Notes under the pieces: model-generated
What the model was told of the DNA's origin: nothing
The model's input: the letters and a program-made list of their open reading frames with translations, nothing else
Databases searched by the model: none
Program-made: the position numbers and the translations under genes
Origin: Pachyseris speciosa
Lineage: Eukaryota; Cnidaria; Anthozoa; Scleractinia; Pachyseridae
Assembly: GCA_016490735.1 (NCBI GenBank)
Contig: JAEMWC010001107.1
Coordinates: 204,262-268,261 of the forward strand
Length of the DNA: 64,000 nt
Direction of reading: 5' to 3'
Part shown: piece after piece, positions 45,310-56,694 of the stretch
How the letters are laid out: each line of letters starts with the position of its first letter
Position numbering within the stretch: position 1 is the first letter of the stretch

Positions 45310-45576
45310 GCGTATATGTTAGCATTATGTAAACTTTATTATTTATTTATTTTTTATTTAATTTATTTTATTTTTGCAATAGTATGTAAGCCTCCTGTAA
45401 GTAATGTAAGTAAGTAACATGTGGTATGTAGGTATGGTATGCTAGTATCGTGATGTAAGTTGTAATATGATGTAAGTTGTAATATGTCGTGATGTAAGTA
45501 TCATGTAAATATTTATGTAAGTTATATAAGGATCTCAGTTAATATGTAATTAAATAAAATGCATTAATTAAAAAAA
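45310..45576 (+). mobile_element. Poly(A)-tailed retro-insertion with 14-bp target duplication
   Basis: AACAATCAGATCAT occurs at 45296-45309 and 45577-45590. The insert ends AATAAAATGCATTAATT and a short A run, so it was made by LINE-type reverse transcription. It consists of ATTT and TGTAAGT repeats and looks like a LINE 3' UTR. Confidence 0.88.
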
Positions 45577-46741
45577 AACAATCAGATCATATTTCCCCTA
45601 TTTAGCACTCCTTCGGTATTGAGGAAACGTCTGTCAGTGAGGTTCTTAACTTGTTAAGAGCGCTGCCTAAAAATAAAGCTTGCGGTCTAGGTGGCGTTTC
45701 TGCAAGGCTGTTAAAGGAGACCTATACAATAATAGCTCCATCCCTTACCAACCTATTCAACCTTTCTATTAGAACAGGGATTTTCCCAAGGGATTGAAAA
45801 TTAGCAAAAGTGATACCGATATACAAAGATGACAATAAATGCATTCCTGATAATTACAGACCAATTTCTGTATTACCAGCCGTTACTAAGCTGATAGAAT
45901 CATTTTTAATTAACTTTATACGGTTATCTGACTGAACTACTCTCTGACTCACAATCGGGCTTCAGACCTCTCCATTCCATTTTGACCACTTAATTAGACG
46001 TTACTAAAGACTGGTTTCTTGATAAGGATAAGGCCTATTAAATGGTGTCCTGTTCTTAGATCTTAAAAAGGCTTTCGACACCATGGATCACAGACTTTTG
46101 TTGGACAAATTGAAACTATATGGTATATGCCAAATAAGCCTAAACTGGTTTGCTTCATACCTTACAAATAGAGCACCCACAATAAACTTTTGCTCATGGT
46201 GCGCTGTCAGATAGCTGTACAATTAAATGCGGAATACCGCAGGGTTCTACTCTTGGACCGCTACTATTTATTGTTTACATATTAAATGATCTTCCATCAT
46301 ATAACCTCTACTCTAAAGTGCGGATGCATGCAGATGATACTTTAACTGTTGCACATTCTGATGTGTGCATCCTTGACCAACTAATGAATCATGATCTACA
46401 TGAAATACATACAAGGCTAATAGGAAATAAACTTAGACTAAATGTGATAAAGACAAAATATATGATCGTAGCTACTCAATACAGGATAAAACACTTAGAG
46501 CACCAATTTAATATTCATGTCGATTGCATGCCCCTATATCTTGGTGTTGAATTAAGTAGATTAATCATAAACTTGGAGTGCTCATGTGGACAAAATTGCT
46601 AAGAAAATTTCCGGTGGGATCGGAGTCTTGAGACGGGTAAGGCATCTCCTACCTAATCATACACTGATTACAATGTACAACTCCCTTGTTCTACCATATT
46701 TCGATTATTGTAGTATAGTATGGGGGAGTTGTGAGCAAAAA

Positions 46742-47892
46742 GAAGTATCGTAGCCAGGATTTTTCCACAGGTACGCACAATTTTGCAAATCTCCCTCCTA
46801 CCCAACCCCCAACCCCCCCCCCCCGTCAAGTCTCCAATCTTTTTCAAGTGCCTTCACTAAATTTTCTTTTATCATCAGCATGCTGAGGTTATGATGCAAA
46901 CGTAAGCGTTCTGACTTGATATGAAGTATCACCTAAGTCGTGAAATTCTTTTTTGCTTTTTAGAGTTTATTGAAGTGCTTCGGTCGCTTATCATTAATTG
47001 AGCTAACATGTTACAGGGAACTCACTTTTTTCTTTTCACCGATGTTTTTTGTTTTTTGCTTTATTTTGTTTTTGTTTTTTTACCAGCATTGTTTTCCTTG
47101 TAAAAGCAGCTACATCGACGTAATTGTGTCCTAATTGAGTTTCATTTAGGTTAGTACTTCATTGAAATCTATAAAAAATAATCAATAAGTACATGTTTGT
47201 CCATGAACTATACACTGAAATCCTGAGTCTATGTAAAATATAACTGCCCATAACTTTCACAGAAGTTATAACTGGTTTTCTGTTAAAATCACAGAGCTAA
47301 ACTTCTGTCTTTCTTTCCAACAAACTCAAAGATAACCGCAGTAAAGTAGATTTCCTTATGTTTATGAAAATATATCACGGATAGCAAAGACGACCTTGCA
47401 ACTGACGTATCGCTCCGAAGTGGCGTCTAAAGCCTCTTCATGCTACTAAAGCTTTGCTTCAATTTCTTAAGCCTGCTCTGTCGTTCTTTTAGTTCGATGG
47501 CAAAGTGATAATCTGTAATTAAGTTTTTGGCCACGGAAAGCCTTGAAGATCGAAGACAAGCCGACTCAAGGCTATAAAACGAGGTGCTGGCCCACAACGC
47601 GTTCACTCTTTACCATCCCATTGCTTTCCTGATCGTATTTTTCTTTCCTTGTTTGGACCATTCGGTCCACCAATGAGTCACGTCGCTTCTCTCTCGAAAC
47701 CGACATTTTGTGTGGAAAAACACCCTCTGTTATTTTATAACCAACACTTCAAATAAACAAGAAGAGTTTTTTTCGTTTTTATTCACTGTTTTTCTTTTGA
47801 TTTTATTTCATTATTTTTAATTTCGCTATTTTTAGGTGCGCACGTGCGTGTGTGCGCACGTGCGCACCTGCGTACGTGCTTACAGGCAGCTA
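46742..47892 (-). mobile_element. hAT-like element, copy B, inserted in a LINE
   Basis: Inverted relative to the copy at 41605-43870. The right end reads GCAGCTACGCCCCTG and the left end CGTAGCCAGGATTTTTCC, inverse complements at CGTAGC. It splits LINE codons (WGSCEQK / EGMCNRFQ). The target duplication is not preserved. It has an internal alternating GTGCGCACGTGCG tract at 47836-47878. Confidence 0.65.
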
Positions 47893-47970
47893 CGCCCCTG
47901 GGAAGGGATGTGTAACAGATTCCAGACCCTCCAGAACAGAGCTACCAGGGTAGCGTTGGCTCGAAGTCAG

Positions 47971-48242
47971 TCACAAGCATATCAGGAAAGCCGAAGAAGC
48001 AAACTTTATCCTCGACTCGATTCTCGATAGCTGAGCCTCGATCCTCGATGCTCGAAACTCGCAGGAATCGAGGAACGAGGATCAACTTACTTTTAACCGG
48101 TACTGTAGGTGAAAGTTGTGAACTCAAAGGCATGGTACGTTGTGTCGGTCATCATTTCACGGTAGCTGTAAATAATCACAGTGAATGGATACATGTAGAT
48201 GATTTGAGTGTCTCAGTCTCGTTGGCACTCTAACGATAGGTA
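47971..48242. other. Non-coding with CTCGATCC cluster
   Basis: 48005-48075 has repeated CTCGATYC units like those at 1276 and 44365. Nothing else recognised. Confidence 0.5.
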
Positions 48243-49470
48243 TACCTAGTTGATAGACAAAAAAGAATTCTTGTTAGGGGTTACCGTCACTTCGCAGACA
48301 CGCAGGAATGCATAGAAAGCACAAGAGCACATTGCCCGAAATAAGCACTGCTCGTAAGAGCTCAAAGAGAGATCCGATGCCAAAGCCAAAATTTTGTGGA
48401 GAATAGGGAGCGTAATAGGTAATCGACCGTCGACACTTGAGGCAAGCTTACCATAACCCTTGAGCATTTGAACAATAAAGAAAACTTTCGTAGGATCAGG
48501 AAGGCCAAATAACTTATGCGAATAGCTGAGCGCGGAAATATAGGTATTGGCGGTGGATGAAGCATAATGACGATCGAATAAATAGGCAATAAAAAGCGCT
48601 AAATGGGGCGCTGAAATAGGAAGGATGACGGGGGCCCCCGGAAACGTTGTGTGGAAATAACTTCCAAGCCCGCTTGTAAATGGGCAAAGAGGTAGATTGA
48701 AGGCTTGACTTAAGTAACTGCGTGACTATGGCGGCCAGTTCTGCGGCTGGAAAGGCAGAGGAATGTCCGTCGGCAATCGGACCATAGAGGATGGCGCCAG
48801 GCGTTGGAAAGACTGAACCTGTAAGCGAGATAAAGCGTCCGCTAAGCTATTGCGTGAACCGGGTACGTGCTTCGCTTTGAACAAAATGTTATTGCGCAAG
48901 CAAATCAAAACGAGTCAGGGGCACCCAACGAGCCAAATCAACCAAAAGTTGTAGAAAGGCATTTTTAAGTACCTTGTGGTGTTTGAAGTCTGTTTAAAGC
49001 GATGTTTTCATGAGCTAGAAGAAGTTCATCTGTTCGGATTCCCTAGCTGATATTTCAATTGCCCGAAAATGTTAGGGAATAAAATCTTCCTTTGAAAAGA
49101 TGCAAGCTGAAATGAACTTTCCACGAACTTTCTAGGGAAATGTTTTCTTTCCGAAAATGCTCGTTGACGTTTTTGACTGCCAAAAACAGCAATTATGACC
49201 CTTCCGAAAACCTCAGGGGCTATGATTTCCCAATTGCGAATCTTTTAGGCCACGTTTTAGCTACGAAAATCCGAGTGCACTCTTTAATCGACGCCGAAAG
49301 CACAAGGCGAACTACCCTCCATCGAACAGATATCTACCGAAACTTGTCGTTGGGTGCCCCTGACGAGTTGACGGACGAAAACCATTAATCTCTTATCTCG
49401 GCAAGACTGCTTATTTATGACGTGGACAAGAGCCTCATCGGTAAAAAATAAGATACATCGATTCCTCATC
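48243..49470 (-). mobile_element. DIRS/Ngaro-like tyrosine-recombinase retroelement fragment
   Basis: On the minus strand the RNase H end (RNRCILFFTD, EALVHVINKQSCRDKRLMVF, KHVPGSRNSLADALSRLQ) is followed by a recombinase: the core-binding region YLFDRHYASSTANTYISALS and YSHKLFGLPDPTK, then the start of the catalytic domain MLKGYGKLASSVDGRLPITL, LSSYEQCLFRAMCSCAFYAF, LRVCEVTV. RNase H followed by tyrosine recombinase is the diagnostic order of DIRS-like elements. It is frameshifted, lacks the reverse transcriptase and the recombinase C-terminus, and is interrupted by a MITE. Confidence 0.82.
48916..49362. mobile_element. MITE with CAGGGGCACCCAACGA ends
   Basis: Perfect 16-bp terminal inverted repeats, flanked by ACGAGT on both sides (48910-48915, 49363-49368). 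Removing it restores the RNase H frame of the host DIRS-like element (VRQLV-LICLRNN). A 5'-truncated relative lies at 62558-62847. Confidence 0.9.
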
Positions 49471-49484
49471 TCATGACCCTCAGA

Positions 49485-50110
49485 CCTAGAAAACTCAGAC
49501 CTCAGACCTCAGACCTCAGACCTACAAAACTCAGACCCCCCCAATCTGGAAAACTCAGACCCCCTCAAAACTATACAAATTTTCGAAGTCAAATAAACGT
49601 GGGCAAAATAAATTATCGCCGTTCAGTGCGCTGAAATGTTACACCCTCCGTTTATCGCAGATAACAAACACTTCAGCTTTGTCGTCCCATGTTATTATAA
49701 TCGGCTCCGGAGCACAAGACCTAGAAAACTCAGACCCCCCCAATCTGGAAAACTCAGACCCCCTCAAAACTATACAAATTTTCAAAGTCAAATAAACGTG
49801 GGCAGAATGAATTATCGCCGTTCAGTGCGCTGAAATGTTACACCCTCTATTTATCGCAGATAACAAACACTTCACCTTTGTCGTCCCATGTAATTATAAT
49901 CGGCTCCGGAGCACAAGACCTAGAAAACTCAGACCCCCCCAATCTGGAAAACTTAGACCCCTCACAACTATATACAAATTTTCAAAGTCAAATAAACGTG
50001 GGCAAAATGAATTATCGCCGTTCAGTGCGCTGATATGTTACACCCTCCGTTTATCGCAGATAACAAACACTTCAGCTTTAACGTCTCGGCTCTGTGATCA
50101 GAACACAAGA
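49485..50110. repeat. Satellite-like tandem repeat of about 198 bp
   Basis: Three units, beginning at about 49525, 49725 and 49923, each start with AAAACTCAGACCCCCCCAAT and contain ACAAACACTTCA and CGGCTCCGGAGCACAAGACC. A short CTCAGAC run precedes them. Confidence 0.88.
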
Positions 50111-51582
50111 CGGCTAGAAAAGTTAGAGCGCCCTCCCCCCACCCCCAACAAAAAAAGTTAAATAAATAAATATGTAAATAAAAGAAAGGAAAAAAACCCG
50201 GAAAACTCAGACCTCTCGCAAAACTGTATAATCTGGACAGAAAAAGAAACTTGAGTACATTAATTTTTGTTGTCCATTAAGGTGAAATGGCAGACAGACC
50301 CAACAACATAACAAAAACAACAACTTTATTGAATTCTTTTACATATGGTAATTGCCTAATAAAAAAAAAACGTTATATTTAATGCGGTTATTGATAACCT
50401 CTTTCTCGTAAGGCTTCGTATACAAAATAACCCAATTTCTTTCAGATAAAGGGGCTGTTAAAAACAAATAAGTATTTTGTTAATTAGTGTGATTTAGAAG
50501 ATCATACTTGTAACGCACCTTAATTGTATTTGGATTTGATTGTCGGAGTAGGTGGAGTGCAATTAGAAATAACATCAACGCCACTTTATTGTTTCAATAG
50601 AGCTATTTGAAACGATAATTTCGAATATGAGAATCAACCGAATGTGAGGTCAATGTTGACTAATTAATAGCTATAATCTATGCACCACTTATGAACTCCC
50701 AATGAACTCAATAAAAGTCGCGGGATTCTTGTCTCATCTCTTGCTTGAAGTGGATTTTAGTCCTTCTTATGTGGGTAACACATAATCGTTGTCGTTGTTG
50801 TCATCATAATCATTTCCAATGCAACGACTTACACAACAGCTGTTAATGGTAACTTCTTTGAACGCTTGATTTAAATGATCCAATCAATAAAACTATTTTA
50901 ATTGTGTTTTTGATGATTCAAGACCAATGACTTTGTCAACATCCCCCCATGCAGCCACCAATTCCTACAACAACGTATGGTCGTATTACTTCCCACTTTT
51001 GTTGTCAAAATCAACTATGTATCACTGGTTATTTTACAAAACTTTTAACTTGAACAATGCTTTTAAACAATGCTATTATCATATCACTGGTTATTTTTAA
51101 AAACCTTCAATTAACTTGAACAATGCTATTATTTCAAGCTATATCAGTCTACTTAATATGTTTTCATTAACATGTTGGTTCTGATGGAACTTAGTAATTA
51201 TTTGTTGGGCCTTTAAATTTTTTTAAAGGCGTTCCTAAGCTCGTTTTTTTCACGTCGCGATAATTAAGTACTTATTTGAAAGCAAAACGGGAAAGATAAC
51301 GCTGGACCTCTGCCGAGGTGGAAAAGACATGCTGAAATGACGAAATTGTTCGACACAATATGAAAACGATTTCGCATTAAGTTTACCGTATATGGAAAAG
51401 GAGAGGAACAACCAAGTTTTGCTGCTTGGTCTTTATCATTTCTTCTGAAACATGTAATCCACAGCCCGAAGGAGGATGTGCAGAGGCTATATCAACCATA
51501 ACCGAGAAAATGAATTCGGTATCAATCTCGCAACTAGAAAAATTCCTTTGTGCCAGCGATACGAGAATGGTATCACGTAAAT
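50111..51582. other. No gene recognised
   Basis: AT-rich sequence with no supported exon or repeat boundary. Confidence 0.5.
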
Positions 51583-51807
51583 AGGGAGTTTAATCGAAGC
51601 CGCTTTTGAGCGACGTACGTCAACCGGAAGTGCGCATTTCTCATAATTAAGCAGTGGTTGTGCACATATTTTCAAATAAATCGTCTCTATTAGAGTAAAG
51701 ACACTTGGTAATGCAAATCTGGTAGCACCAAGACGAGTAAAAAGAGAAAATACCTCACTTCCGGTTGACGTTGGTCGCTCAAAAACGGCTATGCTTAAAC
51801 TTCCTAA
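51583..51807. mobile_element. MITE downstream of the MULE-SWIM gene
   Basis: GGGAGTTTAATCGAAGCCG with GCTTTTGAGCGACGTACGTC at the left is mirrored at 51745-51807 (ends CTTAAACTTCC). TA lies on each side (51581-51582, 51808-51809), suggesting Tc1/mariner-type mobilisation. Confidence 0.7.
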
Positions 51808-51838
51808 TGTCAGTTGCTACACCTCGCTATGCCCAACT

Positions 51839-54534
51839 TCATCGATTGTATTGAAGTTCGTCTTCGAGGAGATCGAAGTGGGACTTCTGTAAACGTGAGT
51901 GAGCCTCAGTGTGAATCTGCAATAAGGATGGATCAAAGTATGGAAAACGGGTTTCTATGCAGGATTTCTTGACGCAGTAGAATTTTGTGGTCAGTCTTGC
52001 CGATGGAAGTTTGCAACAAGGATCATCGGGTGCTGGATACAACCACTTCTCTTCGTGCGATAGGACAATATCGAAGGGTGTTATCTTTTGCCTTCGCGGA
52101 AATTCGATGCGGCATTGCCTGCACTCCTGCGCTTTTGGCACATCGTCGAGAAAGCATACGACGAAAGGCCTGTTGTTGTGGTGTACTTCGGTAAAGGGAC
52201 GTCCACTGGTTGTCTGAGGCGTTTCCACCGTGGCCTGCCTGCTTGGTCGCCATGGGTTCCTGTGGCTGCCACCTTTCTTCCCTTGAGCTGCTTTTGCAGG
52301 CTCGAGAAGGTCACCTTTCAACGGAGCTTTGCGCCTTGGCGATTTTTTCAGGAAGTCCAAGTGTTCCTTCAAGACTCCTACCGTCTCTGCAACGCAGATA
52401 CTGTGCTTACAGAGGTTGTTGTATTTATAGCACGGACAGGAACAGCTTACGTGATCACTGTAGACTGAGCATTGGTACATTCCCTTTTGGCAATTCTTTG
52501 CAGCAACCAGATAGGTTTCCCTAGAGGGAGATGTCAGTGATGGCATCTTCTGTATGGCGTCTTTGACGTTTAACAGTGCTTCTGCTTCCTTCACAATAGT
52601 GGCTACCAGACCGTCTGTCCAGCTCTTCAAGGACCCTAACATCATTCCCACGTCAACAGAAAACACTTTGTACTCTACGTCTTCAACGTTAGGTACCCGA
52701 GTAGCCCTTATGGGCTTTCCCTTCAGGGCGTCATCGACAGACATTTTGTTGAACTCTTTAATGTAGGCTTGTCGTTCACCTACAGTCATGTCAAACCACT
52801 GGTCTGGGGTAACTTCCAAATGGGCAACGACGTCTGCCAGTTGATACTCGCCACTTAGTCCACAAATCGCCAACGTTAGCTCCTCTTGTTGATGGCTGTC
52901 AACTTCCTCCCAAACATCCTTCGTAAATTGTAACTTCGTCATATCCACTTTGCTCTTGTCATTCTTTGCTATAGCCTCTTTCTGTCGGGTCAACTTGTTG
53001 TTTATGCTTTCTGACTGGTTCGTGTAGCTCTTCAGGGGTTTCCCCGACTTGTCAGTAGGCATCCCCGCTTTCTTTCTTGCAGTTGCAATCATGCATTTCT
53101 TCATCATTTTCTTATGACTTTGCAGGTAGCTCCAAAATTCAGGCGTTTCTTTTCCGGTCAGCTTTACCTCCTCGGCGTCTAACGGTTCTTTCGCTGCCAT
53201 AAGGCATGCTTTAAGGTCAGATTTCTGATCTGCATCTAAAATACCTCGGGACGTTGCACTTCCAAAGATGGTTTCTATAAAGAATTTCTGTTCCGTAGGC
53301 TTTCTAATTCCAAGGTTGTGTAGCTTGTCACGACAATTCTGTTGGAAGTGTCGGAAACATCTTGAACCTGTGGCATGCCGCATTACCTCGCCTAGAGCAC
53401 TGTAAAGGGACTCTTCGCCATCTGTAATAAAACCCTTTCCTTCCTGGGCAAGATTGGGACTGGAATTGGCGACAGCATGAACGATCTTCTTGTATACACT
53501 CTTGTGTTTGCTGTAATGAATAGCTGTTGGTCCTAGAAATGATGGAGCACCACCAGTTCGTTTGCAGGTCAGGAACAGGTGTTTGTATGTGAATGGAGTG
53601 ACCTCAAATTTGCCGAAATTAAACGTTGGGTCCACACTCAGCGGGTAACTCAATTTTTCAGAGGTACAGAACCTGGATAAGTCCATTGTCATGTGGGGCT
53701 TAGCTAATACCCATAGGTCTTCTGGAACGTCGTGATGTTCGAGCACGACTGGTTCTTCGGCGTGCTTAGCGTATTGGAGCAGCTCGTCGACGTCATCAGT
53801 TTTCTTCAGTTAGCTTTTAAGATTGTACAATTGTTGTTTGGAGCGTGGCAACTCCCCTGGCTCTGTGGCACCCAAAGCTCCACCTGCAGATACTGACACG
53901 TTACGAAAGGCCACGGCAGATGAGTTAGAGTGCATTTCGTCTTTCATGGCTTGCAGAGTGCTCTTCTTTGTGGGGTAGAAAGGCTTTCGTTTTTGGCACT
54001 TGCTATTTCCATGCGATGGTACTTCAAAAACTACTTCATTACATCCTTCCTTCGCCATTGTATACTGAAGCAGGATAGTGGAATTTACAATTTCTCCATC
54101 TCGTCCTCTTAGCAAGAAGATTGAACGACACAAGCCCGCCTTATTCCGCATTGAATTTGTGTAAACATGGAATGCTCTATCGGTTTTCAATTCGGTCTTC
54201 TTCTTTTCGAGAGTCTCCACGTTATTTTCTTCGTCAACTACCACCGTCCACGTACAAATGCGCAACGTGTCAGAATAGACGCCATTCATGTCACTTTTGA
54301 CGTCTTGCCAGCATTTGTATTTTGTGACATCAACAAGAAAGGATAGGTTTTTCCTTGTTTTCAAGGGGATCTTGGTGCATTTCGATTCTTGTGGTTGTTC
54401 ACTCAAGAGAATTTTTATCGCTTCTCTGATGGTGTATCCTCCTTTTTTTGCACATTCAAAGATAGGCAGGTGTGTGTCATTATTATACAACAAAGGGGTG
54501 GACACTTGTGTCTTAGTCTCCAAGTATTTTTCTT
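51839..54534 (-). CDS. MULE-type transposase and SWIM zinc-finger protein, large 3' exon with one in-frame stop
   Basis: The exon begins after the acceptor CTCTTTTAG (minus) with KEKYLETKTQ and runs about 900 codons to TGA. An unrecognised N-terminal domain (FECAKKGGYTIREAIKILLS; CTWTVVVDEENN; FHVYTNSMRNKAGLCRSIFL) is followed at 53810-53812 by a single TAA, after which the same frame continues: LKKTDDVDELLQYAKHAEEP, then the transposase core. The core shows SVDPTFNFGKFEVT (first Asp) and GFITDGEESLYSALGEVMRH...CFRHFQQN (second Asp and the CFxHFxxN signature of MULE transposases). A SWIM finger follows at about 52390-52460 (VSCSCPCYKYNNLCKH, CxC-x-C-x-H) and a Cys-rich tail. It could be a Mutator-like element or a host gene derived from one; I see no terminal repeats. 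Apart from the TAA the frame is intact. Confidence 0.75.
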
Positions 54535-54654
54535 TCTAAAAGAGGAAAAAAAGCATCGTTATATTTGGCGTTTGCTCAGATATGTAGCAGGCTAACAATT
54601 TCAAAGTAATCAGGCAATAAGATTCGGTTTTTAGGCGGGCTTTTGTTTACTTGT

Positions 54655-54925
54655 TTATCGAATCGCACGGCAAAAGAATCAAATCAAAATCAAATCAATT
54701 CAGGATTTATTTAAGCTGGATAGCGTAGGGAGTGGTTGCCCAATCTCTCGAGCCGGGGCTCATGTATTGAACGTCCGAGCATTCCGGATCGAATGGGAAT
54801 TTAGAAGTGCTGGTTTTTGAGGAGAGGGAAAAATCGAAGAATCCGATGGAAAACCTTTCGGAGCAGAGAAGAGAACCAACAATAAACTCAACCCACATAT
54901 GACGTTGAGTCCGGGAATTTGTCTC
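54655..54925 (-). repeat. Dispersed repeat, LINE/SINE-type 3' region
   Basis: On the minus strand, TTTATTGTTGGTTCTCTTCT, CTGCTCCGAAAGGTTTTCC, CTCCTCAAAAACCAGCA and a GATTTGATTTT-type tail. A related copy lies at 60605-60700 on the plus strand (TTGTTCTTGTCCTTGCTCCG, GAGGTTTTTTCTCC). It sits in the intron before the large MULE-SWIM exon. Confidence 0.6.
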
Positions 54926-55065
54926 GGGTAGATCAGTACTTACCCATATGTGAACTAAATTAATGTCATTCGCTCAACGGAAGGTTATTTTTTTTAAACC
55001 TTGCCAGTATCTCTGAAAGAAAGACTCTACATCTAACCTAAAACTATATCATTCGTGCGACCTAC

Positions 55066-55143
55066 CTCAGTGGTTTCCTCTTCAGAGGAAGAAAGGTCGA
55101 TAGAATGCGTTGGTGAGCCAGGTTTTCTCTTGGTAGGCGTAAC
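55066..55143 (-). CDS. MULE-SWIM gene, SIM-like exon (C-proximal)
   Basis: 78 nt, acceptor TTATTTCTAG, donor GAG|GTAGGT. Encodes VTPTKRKPGSPTHSIDLSSS then EEETTE, phase 0 both sides. The basic KRKPG segment followed by SIDLSSSEEE is repeated in the next exon upstream. Confidence 0.7.
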
Positions 55144-55644
55144 CTAGAAATAACGATTTTGTTACAATGACATCATTTATACTAAAATACGAGCTTGCTC
55201 TTAATACGGGTGTTGTGTTAACTTTGCATTTGGCATATCACACACTTTCTGACGTTCTACAAAGCCAGTAAAAATTACTCAAACTTGGTATTGATACTGG
55301 TGCAGATTTTTCCTCCAAGTTATCAATAATGTCGGCTTGTCTTTTTTCACACCCATGCCCAGTTTAAGGTGTCTACTTAATTATAATCTTATTAGGTTCT
55401 TCATCACTCAGTAGCCACTTAATAATCACAAGGTCCTACTGACATGGAAACTGAAAACCTAACACGGGGCGATTTTTCGCCCGAAGCGAGGAAATGTAAG
55501 TTTTTTTTGGCGCACCTGCCCACTATAATGTGCCATTCCAGTAGCCACTACATCCAAAAAGTCTTGTACATGCCTGGATGTACAATTATTATCAAATCGT
55601 TGTTGTCGTTGTCGTTTTTTTTTTGTCAGTTATGTACGACTTAC

Positions 55645-55725
55645 CTGGGTGATTGGTTCTCCACAGGAAGAAAGGTCAATGGAATATTGTGGTGGGCCCG
55701 CTTTTCTCTTCGCGCTTGCTCTAGC
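55645..55725 (-). CDS. MULE-SWIM gene, SIM-like exon (middle)
   Basis: 81 nt, acceptor TCTTCCAG, donor CAG|GTAAGT. Encodes ARASAKRKAGPPQYSIDLSS then CGEPITQ, phase 0 both sides. Clear duplicate of the 55066-55143 exon: KRKxGxPxxSIDLSS is shared. Confidence 0.7.
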
Positions 55726-55828
55726 CTGGAAGAAAAAGCACTTTTTACACTGCTCATTTTCTACTCATGATCAAACCTCCATTTTAAATTCATCTGTTGC
55801 CTTTACAACAATTTGGCACATTATTCAC

Positions 55829-55897
55829 CTGAGCTGTCTGTTCTTCTTGAGAAAGATCAATAACAACTGGTGCGATTTGCCTCCTATTCGTTGTATC
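55829..55897 (-). CDS. MULE-SWIM gene, SIM-like exon (N-proximal)
   Basis: 69 nt, acceptor CTCTAAG, donor CAG|GTGAAT. Encodes DTTNRRQIAPVVIDLSQEEQ then TAQ, phase 0 both sides. VVIDLSQEE is an excellent match to the canonical SUMO-interacting motif (hydrophobic core followed by acidic residues, as in RNF4). Confidence 0.68.
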
Positions 55898-56390
55898 CTT
55901 AGAGATTAAAAACAGTTTAATTAGTTAACAATGCTGTAGTTCTTGCTTAAGTTGTCTTTTTTAACACGAAGTAACTCTCGTGATCTACGATTGCATGACG
56001 GTTAACTTGAAAATCATAGACCAATTAGAACTCACGGAAGTTTCCCAAAGGCTTTTCAGTGCTGAGCTCTCTCTGACTACGGAACGTTTGTAAGGTGAAG
56101 AATTTGTGATAGCTCGGGAGTGGCAAATCAGGCCTATTTCCACCTATGACAAGTGCAAGACTTACATACATACATGCATACTTTATTGAACCTCCCCAAA
56201 GGGGCTTTTCTTGATTCTAGATGAACATAACATCTTGGAAATATGTCCAAACGGTTTTCGCAACACCCCAAACTTAATTTTGCATCCAACGACTTTCTTG
56301 CTTTCACTCGTGTGCAAGCAAAAGCATCACGAAAACAACAACTTGTATTGAAAAGTAATTGAATGCATGGGGTTATAGATATGCGCATAC

Positions 56391-56477
56391 CTGGACAGAT
56401 ATGTGTCCCCCGTCATTTTCCTTGACATGAAGTGGGTCCATACCAAACGAAGCAGCTGCTCCAAAGTCGATTGCCTC
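56391..56477 (-). CDS. MULE-SWIM gene, upstream exon
   Basis: 87 nt, acceptor GGCTTTAG, donor CAG|GTATGC. Encodes EAIDFGAAASFGMDPLHVKE then NDGGHISVQ, phase 0 both sides. It shares the exon design but its EAIDFG is only weakly like the SIM motif. Confidence 0.55.
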
Positions 56478-56622
56478 CTAAAGCCAATTAAATCAAATTT
56501 AAAGGACAGCAACGTGTAGGGAATTTCTTTAGTAAATGCAACATTGGAAGCTCAGTTAACTATGATATATTAATTCCTAGCACGAAGTTTTCAGATAGAT
56601 AACAAAGTGGTTTGGGATCTAC

Positions 56623-56694
56623 CTGATCTATGTTCTCATCTTGAGACAAGTCGTTAGGAGGTGATTTTACAGTTTGTGTCTCGCCGCTTGCAGC
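56623..56694 (-). CDS. MULE-SWIM gene, most upstream exon found
   Basis: 72 nt, acceptor GCTTTCAG, donor CAG|GTAGAT. Encodes AASGETQTVKSPPNDLSQDE then NIDQ, phase 0 both sides. NDLSQDE resembles the VIDLSQEE exon with the hydrophobic core eroded. It begins with an acceptor, so the start-codon exon lies further right and was not identified. Confidence 0.55.

Larger units (their letters stand above)
44990..47970 (+). mobile_element. CR1/jockey-like LINE remnant with two nested insertions
   Basis: Collinear RT motifs on the plus strand: NWPDYKTIRYKVNYKIKSAK; LPKNKACGLGGVSARLLKE; KVIPIYKDDNKCIPDNYRPI (RT motif); [20 protein letters not shown] (catalytic Asp); MHADDTL (a decayed F/YADD box); LRRVRHLLPNHTLITMYNSL; YFDYCSIVWGSCEQK; and, after a nested element, MCNRFQTLQNRATRVALARS. 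Several frameshifts and stops make it non-functional. 45310-45576 and 46742-47892 interrupt it. Confidence 0.85.

Noticed and set aside
52023..52524. Several plus- and minus-strand frames of 70-126 codons
   Set aside because: Shadows of the MULE-SWIM coding exon in other frames.
53735..53746. Separate gene starting at 53746
   Set aside because: The apparent start is GTG in the middle of a frame that continues upstream to the TAA at 53810; it is one exon with one stop.
54515..54523. Start codon of the upstream half of the MULE-SWIM exon at 54523
   Set aside because: The codon is TTG, and the frame extends to a splice acceptor at 54535; an internal exon is more likely.
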